This document shows positions 24,047 to 32,495 of a stretch of DNA of 55,995 bases, piece after piece (positions within the stretch are counted from its first letter, which is position 1; each line of letters opens with the position of its first letter). Source of the stretch: Pseudonocardia acidicola (GTDB lineage: Bacteria; Actinomycetota; Actinomycetes; Mycobacteriales; Pseudonocardiaceae); the NCBI RefSeq assembly GCF_012911935.1, contig NZ_JAAXLA010000044.1, positions 1 to 55,995 of the forward strand. Reading direction: 5' to 3'. A model generated the notes under the pieces. That model was not told the origin of the DNA. It ran no database searches and saw only the letters and a program-made list of their open reading frames with translations. The translations under genes and the position numbers were made by a program.

Positions 24047-25351
24047 TCAGGCGATCCGGTCTACCTCGGCGAGACGGACCGCGCTCTCGGAGACCAGCCC
24101 GAACTGCACGATCTGACGGCCGGCCACCACATCGGCGAACCAGTCGAGCACTACCCGCGACCGGCCGGTCGGCAGCGCCGCCAGGTGGTAACCGCGGGTG
24201 ATGGACTTGGCGAGCGGGCCGGTGACGGGAACGTGCAGCGGGTCGGCGACGGCCTCCCGGCCGCCCAGGTCGACCGTGAATCCCAGGTCCCTGTGCCGGT
24301 AGCGACGCGGCTGTCCGTATCCCAGCGATGCGGCCACGTTGATCCCGGCCACGTGGCCCTGGCGCTGGGCGTGTTGCGCGGTCATCGGGGTGATCTGGCC
24401 GGGGTGGGCCGGATCCGGCACCGCCGCCGCGTCACCCGCGGCGAACAGGCCGTCCTGGCCGGGCACCGTCAGGTGGTCGTCCACAGCCAGGCGGCCTTCG
24501 CGGGTCGGGAGGCGGAGGACGTCCACGAGCGGGTCGGGGCGTACCCCGACACACCACACGACGGTGCGGGTGGGGATCTCGGTGCCGTCGCTGAGGCTGA
24601 CGCAGGTGTCGCTGACCTCGCTGACGGTGGTGCGCAGCCGGACCTCGACACCTCGCCGGCACAGCACCCGCTGGGCCGGCCCGGACAGCCGCGGATTGAG
24701 CCCGGGCAGCACCCGGGAGGCCAGATCGACGAGCAGCCAGCGCACCTCGTCGGCGCGAAGGCCGGGGAAGAAGCGCAGCGCGTCGCGGGTGAGCAACTGG
24801 CCCTGCCCGACGACCTCGGTCCCGGTGTAGCCGGCACCGACCACCACGAACGTGGTCCGGGCCGCCCGTTCGGCGGCATCGGTGGCCTGCTCGGCCAGCT
24901 CCAGCTGACGCAGGATGTGGTCACGCAGGTAGACCGCCTCGGCGATGGACTTGAAGCCCATGGCGTGCTCGGCGACCCCGGGGACCGACAGCAATCGGGT
25001 GACCGCCCCGCAGGCGAGCACCAACCGATCCCACCTCAGGACCGTGGGCCGACGCTCGACGTCGATCACCGAGCATGTCCGCGCCGCGAGATCGATCCCC
25101 GAGACGTTGCCGAGCACCACCCGGGTCCGCGCCAGCTCCGCTCGCAGCGGCACGGCGACCCGGCGCGGCTCCAGGATCGCGGCCGCCACCTCCGGCAGCA
25201 GCGGCACATAGAGCATGTAATCCGCGGGATTCACGACGACGAGTTCGGCCGCCCCCGCGGGCAGGCGGTTCTCCAGGGTCCGCAGACAGTGGAACCCCGC
25301 GAACCCCGCGCCCACGACCACCACCCGCGGGCGATCCGCTTCGCCGTTCAC
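24047..25351 (-). CDS. FAD/NAD(P)-dependent oxidoreductase, type II NADH dehydrogenase-like
   Basis: 434 residues. The FAD dinucleotide fold begins VVVVGAGFAGF (GAGFAG at 14-19), and a second one for NAD(P) is VVVGAGYTGTEV. FAAGDAAAVPDPAHPGQITPMTAQHA is the NDH-2 family FAD motif with the quinone-site glutamine pattern. The family passes electrons from NADH to quinone at the inner face of the membrane without pumping protons. Start is ATG. It stands alone on the minus strand, about 170 bp from the next gene. Confidence 0.88.
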   Translation of the reverse strand: MNGEADRPRVVVVGAGFAGFHCLRTLENRLPAGAAELVVVNPADYMLYVPLLPEVAAAILEPRRVAVPLRAELARTRVVLGNVSGIDLAARTCSVIDVERRPTVLRWDRLVLACGAVTRLLSVPGVAEHAMGFKSIAEAVYLRDHILRQLELAEQATDAAERAARTTFVVVGAGYTGTEVVGQGQLLTRDALRFFPGLRADEVRWLLVDLASRVLPGLNPRLSGPAQRVLCRRGVEVRLRTTVSEVSDTCVSLSDGTEIPTRTVVWCVGVRPDPLVDVLRLPTREGRLAVDDHLTVPGQDGLFAAGDAAAVPDPAHPGQITPMTAQHAQRQGHVAGINVAASLGYGQPRRYRHRDLGFTVDLGGREAVADPLHVPVTGPLAKSITRGYHLAALPTGRSRVVLDWFADVVAGRQIVQFGLVSESAVRLAEVDRIA

Positions 25352-25522
25352 TCGTCGTACCCGACCATCACAGCCCCCGCAGAATGCGTACCGGCCCAGG
25401 TGGGCGAGCGTGCCCGGGCCGGCCCGAGCGAGCCTTCGGCCCCGGGGCGCCAGATCCGCCGCCCGGGGTCGACCTGCCGAGACCTATGCCGGTGCCGGGG
25501 TATCTCGCCCGCCCCGTACAGC

Positions 25523-26245
25523 TCACCCGCCGAGGTCGACGTCGGCGGACATGAGCGTGGTGATGAGGTCGTGGCCGAGATCGGTCGCCGAACCGCAGCT
25601 CATGGGGAGGGCGCTCTCGGCGAACCATTTCTCGGTCGCTTCGGGATGTGGGCCGACGACGCCGACGGCACCCGCCCCGTACGGCACCACCGCAGCTGCG
25701 ATGGTCCCGTTGTCGTAAGTGGCGAGAATCGTCGTGCCGGGAGCGGGTTCGAGCAGGAAATGGGGGCCGTCCTGGAAGAAGAGGGTGCGACGCCGGCCGC
25801 GCCACGTGACGGTGATCGTCGTGTCGGCCTCGGTGCGAACGGTGGCGCCGGGCGAGGTGATGTATTGGTCGGTGTCTCCGGGCAACAGCCGGAAGCCGGG
25901 CCGTGCGCCACAGAGGTAGGCACCCAGGCACACTCCCAGGTATCTGCCGCCTCGGTGGACGAAGGCCCGGATGTCGTCCGCATGACGGCGAAGGTGCCTG
26001 TAGGCCTCGTCGAGGCCGGCGCCGCCGGGTTGGGCGTAGAGCGCGGCGCTCTCGAGCGAGGGGCCGGACAGCTTCCGGCCCTCGTTCGGGCCGACGAAGC
26101 TCACCGCGAATCCGAAACCGTCCAGCAGAGCGGCGACCGCTTCGGGACAGCCGCGGCCGGCGGCCGGGCCTCGGTACACCACAGCGACCGGCGGCGAATC
26201 GGTGGTGGGGCGGGGATGGTGCTGGCGCCGAGTCCCGACGGTCAT
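25523..26245 (-). CDS. BPL_N (biotin-protein ligase N-terminal-like) domain protein
   Basis: 240 residues from ATG at 26245. The fold is a class I glutamine-amidotransferase-like one: VVYRGPAAGRG at the start, YAQPGGAG at 70-77, and GVCLGAYL with the elbow Cys106. This is the stand-alone BPL_N family, whose chemistry is not established; no biotin-ligase catalytic domain is present. No functional link to the neighbouring genes is seen. Confidence 0.75.
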   Translation of the reverse strand: MTVGTRRQHHPRPTTDSPPVAVVYRGPAAGRGCPEAVAALLDGFGFAVSFVGPNEGRKLSGPSLESAALYAQPGGAGLDEAYRHLRRHADDIRAFVHRGGRYLGVCLGAYLCGARPGFRLLPGDTDQYITSPGATVRTEADTTITVTWRGRRRTLFFQDGPHFLLEPAPGTTILATYDNGTIAAAVVPYGAGAVGVVGPHPEATEKWFAESALPMSCGSATDLGHDLITTLMSADVDLGG

Positions 26246-26439
26246 CGTTGCTCCATCCTCTCCCGTTCCCGCCGAGCGGGCGCACCACCCGTGCATCCCG
26301 TGGCCGACAACATCCCGAAGGTCGCTGGGTCGCGCCCGATGACCGGGCGCCGGCATCCGCACACCACTCGGCGGCCACGTCGTGTTCGCCCATCGGTCGC
26401 GACGACGATCCCGGCGGCGCGCCGGCCCGGCACACCGGC

Positions 26440-26635
26440 GTGGAGCGGCCGCAGGTCGCCGGGTCGCTGCACATCATGCCGAGCGTGCACGCACTGGTAT
26501 CGCGGCCGGATGCTGCTGGTCGGCGACTCCGCGCACGCGCCGTCCCGACAGCTCCGGCCAGGCGCGTCCCCTGGCCATCGAGAGCGCGATCGAGCCGGCC
26601 CGTTGCCCCGTGCCGGGCGGTGTGGGGGCGCGGGA
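26440..26635 (+). pseudogene. FAD-dependent monooxygenase remnant
   Basis: Three frames must be combined: CMPSVHTHWYRGRMLLVGDS, then AHAPS, then SSGQARPLAIESAIEPARC, which together match the GDSAHAPSPSSGQGASLAIESA region (FAD-ribityl site) of PHBH-type flavin monooxygenases. Only ~60 residues of what would be a ~400-residue enzyme remain and the frame changes at least twice. The upstream part of the gene is not recognisable. Confidence 0.7.
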
Positions 26636-26649
26636 CGGCCGTTTCACGC

Positions 26650-27387
26650 TCAGGGCCGGCTGCGGCTCGTCGCCTCGACGGCGCTCAGGATCAGCCGCGT
26701 CGCGCCCTCCGGCTGCGAAACCATGGACGCGTGCGACGCCGCCACCTCCTCGATCCGCGCCTTCGCACGCTCGGCCATGAATCGCTGAGCCGCGGGCGGG
26801 ATAGCTCGGTCCTCCGTGCCGAGCAGATACCACGACGGGATGGACCGCCATGCGGGCGGGCCCGAGGGCGTGGCCGCCGCGGCGCCGCTCCACGGTCGCT
26901 GCGTAGCCGCCATCACGCCGGCCGTCTCGGGGCCGACATCGTGGGCAAACGCCGCGTGGAACGCCTCGCGATCGAGGTAGAGGTCCACGCCGTCGCTCCC
27001 GTCCGGGTTCCTGATCGGCACCGGTCTGATCGCCGGCGGAATCAGACTGCCCTGGAAGATCTCGGACTCGATGAGCTGCTGGATGCTCTCGCCTTCGTCG
27101 GGCATCCACCCATTGAGGTAGACGAGCGCCGTCACCTGCTCGTTCCCGGGAGCGGCGTTGGTGATGACCGCGCCGCCGTAGGAGTGGCCGACGAGGACAA
27201 CGGGCCCGGGGATGCTCCGCAGCAAGTCCGCGAGGTACGCGGCGTCGTCCGTCAGGTGGCGAAGCGGGTTGGCCGCTCCGATGGCGACAAACCCGCGGTC
27301 GCGCAGGCCGCGAATCACCCCGCCGAAGCCGGTGGCGTCGGCCCACGCGCCGTGGACGAGCACGATCGTCGGGGCATCAGGAGTCAT
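26650..27387 (-). CDS. Alpha/beta fold hydrolase (salicylate esterase-like)
   Basis: 245 residues. Oxyanion motif VLVHGAWADATGF at 10-22, nucleophile elbow GHSYGG with Ser69, and the catalytic His in ASHASMVSQP. This belongs to the small-ester branch of alpha/beta hydrolases often annotated as alkyl-salicylate or pimeloyl-ester carboxylesterases. ATG at 27387 is preceded by GGGAGGAG at a somewhat long spacing; a GTG three codons upstream is possible. Natural ester unknown. Confidence 0.87.
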   Translation of the reverse strand: MTPDAPTIVLVHGAWADATGFGGVIRGLRDRGFVAIGAANPLRHLTDDAAYLADLLRSIPGPVVLVGHSYGGAVITNAAPGNEQVTALVYLNGWMPDEGESIQQLIESEIFQGSLIPPAIRPVPIRNPDGSDGVDLYLDREAFHAAFAHDVGPETAGVMAATQRPWSGAAAATPSGPPAWRSIPSWYLLGTEDRAIPPAAQRFMAERAKARIEEVAASHASMVSQPEGATRLILSAVEATSRSRP

Positions 27388-27604
27388 CGCCGTCACCGCT
27401 CCTCCCTTGACTGTGACCGATGCCGCGACGGTACGCCGCAGGCGTGCGCGCAGCCTGGAGATCTGCCCGGCCGGCGAGGGCGAGCACCGCACTCCTGAAG
27501 CGATCCTGCCGCGCCGGCCACCTGCGGGAACTCTCCCGAACCGCGGATCTGTTCCGGCCGGATGTGCCCCCGTTGTGTCGGTGGTGCGGTGGTGTGGGTC
27601 AGCG

Positions 27605-28459
27605 TCAGCTGTTGAATTGGCTGTAGGCACCCACGAACAAGGTGTATGGATTTCCGTAGTGCGAGTATTTCGCCATCATGGTGTCGATCACTTCGGGTGC
27701 TGAACCAGACCCCGCGACCGCGCGGTCGAAATCCTCGATGTAGCTCCGGGATTGGTCGAGCAGCCGCTGCGCGTCGTCGTCGGGGGCGTCCGGATCCCTG
27801 TGTCCGGTGATGATCGTCGCCGGTTCGAGCGCGGCGATCGCGTCGATGGAATGCAGCCAGGTCGCGCGGCTGTGCGGTGTCGAGTTCCACAACCACATGT
27901 GGATGTTGTTGTAGACGGCGTCGCCCGAGCAGATCGTGTCGCGGTCGGGAACATGGACGATCGTTGCGAACGCACCGTCGGCACCGCCGACGGCGATCAG
28001 ATTCACCGGATGACCCTCGATCTGCAGCTCGCCGGTGTTCAGGGCGGTCGGGATCGCAGGATCGCGGTCGAACTGGTCGCCGAACCAGCCGGTCCAGTTG
28101 TCCAGCACCGCCGGTCGGGTCTGCGCGCGGGCCTCGTCCACGACCTGCGCGGTCATCGCCACGACCCGCGCGTCGGGGAACGCAGCCAGGATCGGTCCGG
28201 CGCCGAAGAAGTGGTCTCCGTGCCCATGGGTGATGACGATCAGTGACGGGTCTTTGCCGGCGCCTGTGACCCAGGCCGCCAGTTGTTCGCCTTCCCTGGT
28301 GGTCATCAACGCGTCGACGAGGATGGCGTCGCGATCACCGGCGATCAGTGTGGCGGTGGAGGCAGGCCAGGTTGCCTGCCGGGTGGGATCCCAGCCGGGA
28401 CCCCCGTTGACGGGTAGATATCCGCTGTTGAAAACACTGATGGACAGGGAATCCGGCAT
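27605..28459 (-). CDS. MBL fold metallo-hydrolase
   Basis: 284 residues. The metallo-beta-lactamase metal motif HGHGDHFFG is at 78-86 (H78, H80, D82, H83), with further ligands in FATIVHVPDRDTI(C)SGDAV and TGHRDPDA. Members hydrolyse esters, lactones, thioesters or nucleic acids; nothing here decides which. It is preceded by a broken esterase gene and followed by 217 bp without a supported gene. Confidence 0.88.
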   Translation of the reverse strand: MPDSLSISVFNSGYLPVNGGPGWDPTRQATWPASTATLIAGDRDAILVDALMTTREGEQLAAWVTGAGKDPSLIVITHGHGDHFFGAGPILAAFPDARVVAMTAQVVDEARAQTRPAVLDNWTGWFGDQFDRDPAIPTALNTGELQIEGHPVNLIAVGGADGAFATIVHVPDRDTICSGDAVYNNIHMWLWNSTPHSRATWLHSIDAIAALEPATIITGHRDPDAPDDDAQRLLDQSRSYIEDFDRAVAGSGSAPEVIDTMMAKYSHYGNPYTLFVGAYSQFNS

Positions 28460-28465
28460 GGTCGC

Positions 28466-28985
28466 TCACCCTTCACATCTGTTCAGTGGCCTCCGCCGGC
28501 CAGGTGGCGGCCAGAGTTCGGCCTGCCCTGCGCCCTGGGCCGGGCCGAGGCTGTGCGGGCCGTGGGCGAGAACATGCCGGGCGCGGGATGGGACGTCGGC
28601 GTCGTCGGCGGTGTGCCACGGCAACATCGGCGGCGCCGTCGGGGTGACCGGACGGTCGAGACTGGTGACCAACCGAGCCTCGATGGTCGGAGCGTCGCCC
28701 AGGGCAGAGTCGCCCAGTGGGAAGTCTTGGGCTGAGCGGTACGTGGCCAGTTCCATCGAGGTGACGCAGTAGCCGAGCACGGCGAAGCCAGGGCGCGGCT
28801 GCGGTGTGCAGCCGTGCGCCAGCGCGGCGAGCGTTCAGCGCCCCGGGGTGCCGCGTCTGCAACGGGTAACGGAACACGCTGGCGTCGTGTCCCAAGGTTT
28901 CGAGCCAGTCGACGATCGGCTCGGCCTCGTGGGAGACGTGCGACGAGTACCCGGGGCCCGACAGCACCACGATGTGTACGGTCAT
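28466..28985 (-). pseudogene. Alpha/beta hydrolase esterase (acetyl-xylan-esterase-like) with its middle deleted
   Basis: Starting at ATG 28985 the first 50 residues (HIVVLSGPGYSSHVSHEAEP, VDWLETLGHDASVFRYPLQ) look like an intact esterase N terminus. After a frame change the C terminus appears: LGYCVTSMELATYR, RLVTSLDRPVTPTAPP, WHTADDADVP and AHGPHSLG with the catalytic His. The segment that should carry the GxSxG nucleophile is absent, so the gene is dead. Confidence 0.75.
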
Positions 28986-29316
28986 CGGCAAGTTGTTCCG
29001 TTCTGCGCCGTTGGGCCGTCCTGACCTGGGCGGGGATCCGGGAGGGCCATGCCCGGCCGCGATCAGGTTCGCGGAAGGTCGGGAAGCTGAACCGCGCACA
29101 CGGCATCGGGGAGTGCCTGAGCGAGAAGCACTGGATGTCGTCGGGCTCGAGCACTGCCAGTCCTCACCTCCGGAGCCAATGCGGCGGCACCGAGCGGGCG
29201 TCCGCCACCGGGGTAGGAATCCGGGAACCGTTCCCCATCGTGACCGGCCGGCGCATCACCTACCGAGGATGAGGCATCCGCAGCGGAGGGCTTCTGCTTC
29301 TGCACGGTCGGCGGTG
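28986..29316. other. 331-bp stretch without a supported gene
   Basis: Lies between the dead esterase and the integrase remnant. Open frames exist but their composition looks like noise. It is probably decayed sequence of the older integrated element. Confidence 0.5.
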
Positions 29317-29625
29317 GGCTGGTTCACCGCTCCCCTCGGTGGCCTGCGCGATCCGTCCACCACACCGGCGGACCTGCGAGTGGTCTTCGAGGCAGCCGAC
29401 TACCCGTGGGTGACCTCGCACGTCTACCGCAAGACCGTGGCCACTCTGATGGACGAGGCCGGCCTCAGCGCCCGAGCCGCCGCCGACCAGCTCGACCATG
29501 CCAACGTCTCGATGGCACAGGACAACTACTTCGGCCGGAAGGCCGCGCGGACGGGCGCCGCCACCGTCCTGGAGGGGATCGCGACCACGCCGAAGAAGTT
29601 CCGCGAAGATAAAGGAGGGGCGTGA
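29317..29625 (+). pseudogene. Truncated tyrosine integrase (C-terminal third)
   Basis: About 100 residues: GWFTAPLGGLRDPSTTPADLR through TSHVYRKTVATLMDEAGL to DNYFGRKAARTGAATVLEG. This matches residues ~293-395 of the intact integrase at 37279-38502, with the H-x2-R and Y active-site residues kept (LGH changed to LDH). The N-terminal two thirds, including the first catalytic Arg, are missing. Its stop lies 16 bp before the left att repeat, the same position the intact integrase holds at the right one, so it belonged to an older related element. Confidence 0.85.
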
Positions 29626-29641
29626 TCTTGCTGGCGGCTCT

Positions 29642-29702
29642 GATCAGGCCTCTGAGCTGGGGGGAAGCTCCTCCGACTGGACTCGAACCAGTAACCCTGC
29701 GA
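29642..29702. repeat. attL, left copy of the 61-bp direct repeat
   Basis: Identical to 38489-38549. It carries the last 35 nt of tRNA-Asn (from the anticodon-stem 3' side through the T-arm and acceptor) plus 26 bp of downstream sequence, but not the 5' half, so it encodes no tRNA. Confidence 0.9.
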
Positions 29703-30169
29703 AACAAGATCCACTCTGCTCGACGACTGCGCTCGTCTGCCGTTGTGGCTCGTACGCTGTATGACTCCGCCCCGGGACGATCTCGTCCCGGGGCGTCCGT
29801 CGTGGACTTCTGTCGTTGATTTCTGGGGGTAAAGGAGGGGTGCCCCTCCCCTGCCTGCTGAGTGCCATCCCGTCGACCTGGCACAGCCCGACCGCGCGGT
29901 CGCTCGTGGGCGGCCCTCGACGTCACCGCACCCGAGCTTGCCAGGCTCCGCCCACGAGAGGCCGGGTGGTAGCCCTCCGGGAGGTCGTCGGGATGGCACG
30001 GGACGCCATCCTGGAGACCTGCCCGCCCGGCGAGGGCAGCTGGTTCTGCCGCTTGACCCGCCTCGGCCTGCCACGTTCGAGGGAACCACGCTCCGCGCGT
30101 TGACCACACTGGAGCGATCATGTTTCGCTTCGAATCGACGTTCAATGTCCGGTACTTCGGGGGGCAGTC
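29703..30169. other. Left end of the element, 467 bp without a supported gene
   Basis: Holds two strong hairpins: GCCCCGGGACGA with its inverted copy (29769-29780 / 29783-29794) and GGAGGGG/CCCCTCC (29834-29840 / 29843-29849). Between them, 29821-29833 reads TTCTGGGGGTAAA, which recurs at 38448-38460 near the right end. These look like terminator or recombinase-arm sequences. Confidence 0.5.
29769..29794. terminator. Strong hairpin at the left end of the element
   Basis: Perfect 12-bp inverted repeat with a 2-nt loop centre. It would insulate the element from transcription entering from the left, or could be part of an att-associated structure. Confidence 0.55.
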
Positions 30170-30385
30170 GTGCGGATCAGAGGCATTACATCAGTTGCCC
30201 TTATGTTGGCGATAGGTGCCGTCTTGGTGACCGCCTCACCGGCCAGCGCCGAACCAGCACCCCCTGGCTACCGCAGGCGCTCGCTGGCGCATCGGGAAGC
30301 CCAGAAGGCCAGCGAAGTGATGCCAAGGTCCACACAACTAGGTCCTACGAGGCACAGAAGTGATGACAGATCGCCACAATCATGA
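30170..30385 (+). CDS. Putative small secreted protein
   Basis: 71 residues from GTG. A basic start, a hydrophobic core (ITSVALMLAIGAVLVTAS, about 6-23) and a signal-peptidase site ASA before EPAPPG form a good Sec signal peptide. The mature part of ~43 residues is basic and low-complexity, and it overlaps the next ORF by 23 bp, so a downstream frameshift is possible. Confidence 0.4.
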   Translation: MRIRGITSVALMLAIGAVLVTASPASAEPAPPGYRRRSLAHREAQKASEVMPRSTQLGPTRHRSDDRSPQS

Positions 30386-30695
30386 CAGCAATTGGTACGC
30401 GGATTTTGTTGGGGCGTTGGACTCCCTACTCCGAGAGAAGGAGTCTGCTGGCGTCCTTGCCATAGATCGCTTGGTCCGTCAAGGCGGCAAGGTGACCACC
30501 GTCCTGCAAGTTCCGCCCGGGAGCGGTCAGCGATACGGCCGCGTTGTCGACCTGGACCATTTCCGGTCACTCTTCGTGCCCGATCGCCCAACAGCTGTGG
30601 CGGAGGCTTGGTTTCAGTCGATCTATCCGCCGGACGGAACACCCGCACAGGCCGTCGACGGCGTGATGTGGCATGAGGGTGAGCGACCTCAGTAG
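30363..30695 (+). CDS. Hypothetical protein
   Basis: 110 residues from the ATG at 30363 (a GTG precedes it directly). Composition is less GC-biased than its neighbours but protein-like: NWYADFVGALDSLLREKES, VLAIDRLVRQGGKVTTVLQV and EAWFQSIYPPDGTPAQAVD. No motif is recognised. It is the only plausible plus-strand gene before the convergent phosphatase and is followed by two hairpins. Confidence 0.5.
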   Translation: MTDRHNHDSNWYADFVGALDSLLREKESAGVLAIDRLVRQGGKVTTVLQVPPGSGQRYGRVVDLDHFRSLFVPDRPTAVAEAWFQSIYPPDGTPAQAVDGVMWHEGERPQ

Positions 30696-30702
30696 CCAGC
30701 GC

Positions 30703-30755
30703 GCGCGGGGACCGGCCGGAGGCCGCAGCCCCGCGCAGCCGGCGCCGGAGGCGCC
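30703..30755. terminator. Two adjacent hairpins between convergent genes
   Basis: GCGCGGGG/CCCCGCGC (30703-30710 / 30729-30736, with an inner GGCC-GGA-GGCC) is followed by GGCGCC-GGA-GGCGCC (30741-30755). The position between a plus-strand and a minus-strand gene fits a bidirectional terminator. Confidence 0.6.
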
Positions 30756-30852
30756 CTTGACCAGGTAGAGAAAGTCTGAACCCCGCGGCCCTGAGCTGCG
30801 CGAAACTGCAGGTCATGGCGGCTTCCGGACAGAGAGCCAGCGAGACGCGGTC

Positions 30853-31671
30853 TCAGTTGATGGGTGACAGGGCGGGCTGCCAGGCGACGATGGTCTTGTC
30901 ATCGTGGCGCTTGGATCGGGGCAAGGCGGTCCCGTCCGGATCTGCCTCGGTCTCCCAAGCGTGCGCGTCCTGAAGGAACGCGGCGAGCTGGTCGTTGCCC
31001 TGGCTCGCCACGGCGTCCCATCGGCCACCGAGCCGGTCGATGTGCTTCTGGATCCCGTCGGTGGCGAGCACAACCCAGGAGACAACCTCGGGTGGGAACG
31101 AGCGGATGAGCAGCTCGTCGGCGGCCGCCGGATCGGCCTCTGCGATCCAGTAGCCCCCGGGCCGGTTGCGGTGTGGGAACTCGCTGCGCTGCAACTCGCG
31201 CAGACGGTCGCGATGCTCGGGGCCGAAGCCGCTCCCCTGTCGTAAGTGCTCGCGGTAGGCACGACGCTGGGCGGCTCCGATGTGTGAGAGGCGGTCGTCG
31301 GACAGGCGAGTCGTGGTGCCGTCGGGGTGGCCGATGACTGCGGTGCTGTCGCCGAGTGCTGCGACCTCTATGGCCTCGTCGCCGAGTCGCAGCAGCAGAA
31401 CCGTCGACGACGGCGCCGCACCGGGAAGCAGTCCCAGGGCATTGGCGGCCTCGGTGATCGCGTCGCGCAGGACGGTTCGGAGGTCGCCGTGGTCGAGCCG
31501 GTCGAGGATCGCGGGTAGCAGCCGGTCGACGTAGGCGCTGGCGTCCGGGGCCTCGGGGCTGTGCGAGCTGGCTCCGTCGAGGACGACCGCGCCCCGTTGG
31601 CTGACGCCCCAGCGGTCCTGCCCTGGCGGCTCTCCCCCGGGCAGCGTGGCGGTGTGGGCGATCAGGCCCAT
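30853..31671 (-). CDS. PP2C family serine/threonine phosphatase carried by the element
   Basis: 272 residues from ATG at 31671. The metal-binding and catalytic motifs of PP2C are all present: VLDGASSH (D32, G33), ALGDST (G107, D108), LATDG (D205, G206) and RHDDKT (D257, D258). It therefore should be an active Mn/Mg-dependent phosphoprotein phosphatase. There is no partner kinase gene in the element. Its start overlaps the last 10 bp of the upstream HTH gene, so both are co-translated. A host or element phosphoprotein is the probable target; the regulator next door is an obvious candidate. Confidence 0.82.
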   Translation of the reverse strand: MGLIAHTATLPGGEPPGQDRWGVSQRGAVVLDGASSHSPEAPDASAYVDRLLPAILDRLDHGDLRTVLRDAITEAANALGLLPGAAPSSTVLLLRLGDEAIEVAALGDSTAVIGHPDGTTTRLSDDRLSHIGAAQRRAYREHLRQGSGFGPEHRDRLRELQRSEFPHRNRPGGYWIAEADPAAADELLIRSFPPEVVSWVVLATDGIQKHIDRLGGRWDAVASQGNDQLAAFLQDAHAWETEADPDGTALPRSKRHDDKTIVAWQPALSPIN

Positions 31672-32486
31672 GCGCGCGGCGGGACGATCACGTCGACGCT
31701 CCTGGGGATGAGGCCGTCGAACTCGGCGGTCACGGCCATGCTGAACGACTCGTCGGGGTGCTCGACGTACAGCTCGGCCAGGTGCTCGGTCAGGTAGTGC
31801 GCGGCGCCGATCGAGCCGAGGGCGTGGACTCCGGCGATGTGGGTGATGACCTGGCCGTCGCGGACGTGGCGCGCAAGATAGGCCACGCAGGCCCGGCGGG
31901 GCTCGGGGTCGTCCATCGGCGAGGCGAACCGCTCCCCCGTCGTCTTGTCCACGATGTACCAGCGGCCCCCGTCGGCGATGGTCATGCCGAGTACCGGGTC
32001 CTCGCTCATCAGCGCGTTGCCGATGTGCGCCGACGCGGGGCCGCACACCACGATCGCGTCGCCGGCCGGCTCCCACTCCTCGCGCGGGTCGATGACCAGT
32101 CGCTCGGCGGTGAACGCGAGCTGCTCGGCCTCAGCGATCAGGTGCGCGCCTACCGCGTCGTCCTCGGCGGCGATGACCATGTCCTCGCGCTCCAGGATGC
32201 GCCGGCCGACCACCGCGACGTCGAGCGGGCCGACCCCGAAGAACGCCCGGTGCGCGGGCGGGGCGCTGTTGCGGATCTGCGTGATCCGGCCCTTGGTCAG
32301 CCCGAAGGCCTTGGCGACCTCGGTGTAACTGCCGCCGAGCTGGTCCCGGGCCTCCTCGATCGCGGCACGCCGTAGGCGCGCCAGCTCCACCGAGCGCTGC
32401 TGGTAGGTAGCCAGGAGCTCGGTAGCCCTGCGCCCTCGTCGCACCGGGTCAGGCTCCCGGCGCAGGCGTTCGAACTCCTCATCCAC
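31662..32486 (-). CDS. HTH DNA-binding protein with C-terminal sensor-like domain
   Basis: 274 residues if it starts at GTG 32486. After a charged helical start (residues 1-45), a helix-turn-helix of the sigma-factor/MerR kind is seen at ~52-72 (GGSYTEVAKAFGLTKGRITQ). The C-terminal ~180 residues form a separate domain with VVCGPASAHIGNALM, GRWYIVDKTTGERFASPMDD, IAGVHALGSIGAAHYLTEH and a beta-rich end; I know no ligand for it. It is divergent from a plus-strand gene across a promoter with repeated TTTAGGCCCC-like sites and is followed by the PP2C gene. Probably the element's regulator. Confidence 0.75.
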   Translation of the reverse strand: MDEEFERLRREPDPVRRGRRATELLATYQQRSVELARLRRAAIEEARDQLGGSYTEVAKAFGLTKGRITQIRNSAPPAHRAFFGVGPLDVAVVGRRILEREDMVIAAEDDAVGAHLIAEAEQLAFTAERLVIDPREEWEPAGDAIVVCGPASAHIGNALMSEDPVLGMTIADGGRWYIVDKTTGERFASPMDDPEPRRACVAYLARHVRDGQVITHIAGVHALGSIGAAHYLTEHLAELYVEHPDESFSMAVTAEFDGLIPRSVDVIVPPRAWA

Positions 32487-32495
32487 GCCCGCGAG

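Noticed and set aside
23918..26788. 956-codon plus-strand frame
   Set aside because: It is a shadow over the NDH-2-like and BPL_N genes. Only a short piece near 26440-26635 resembles a real protein (flavin monooxygenase remnant).
29642..29702. A second tRNA-Asn gene
   Set aside because: Only the 3' half matches; the D-arm, anticodon and 5' acceptor strand are absent, so it is the att copy.
29816..30145. Coding frames on both strands in the left end of the element
   Set aside because: Composition is noise-like, they overlap strong hairpins, and none has a ribosome-binding site or recognised motif.
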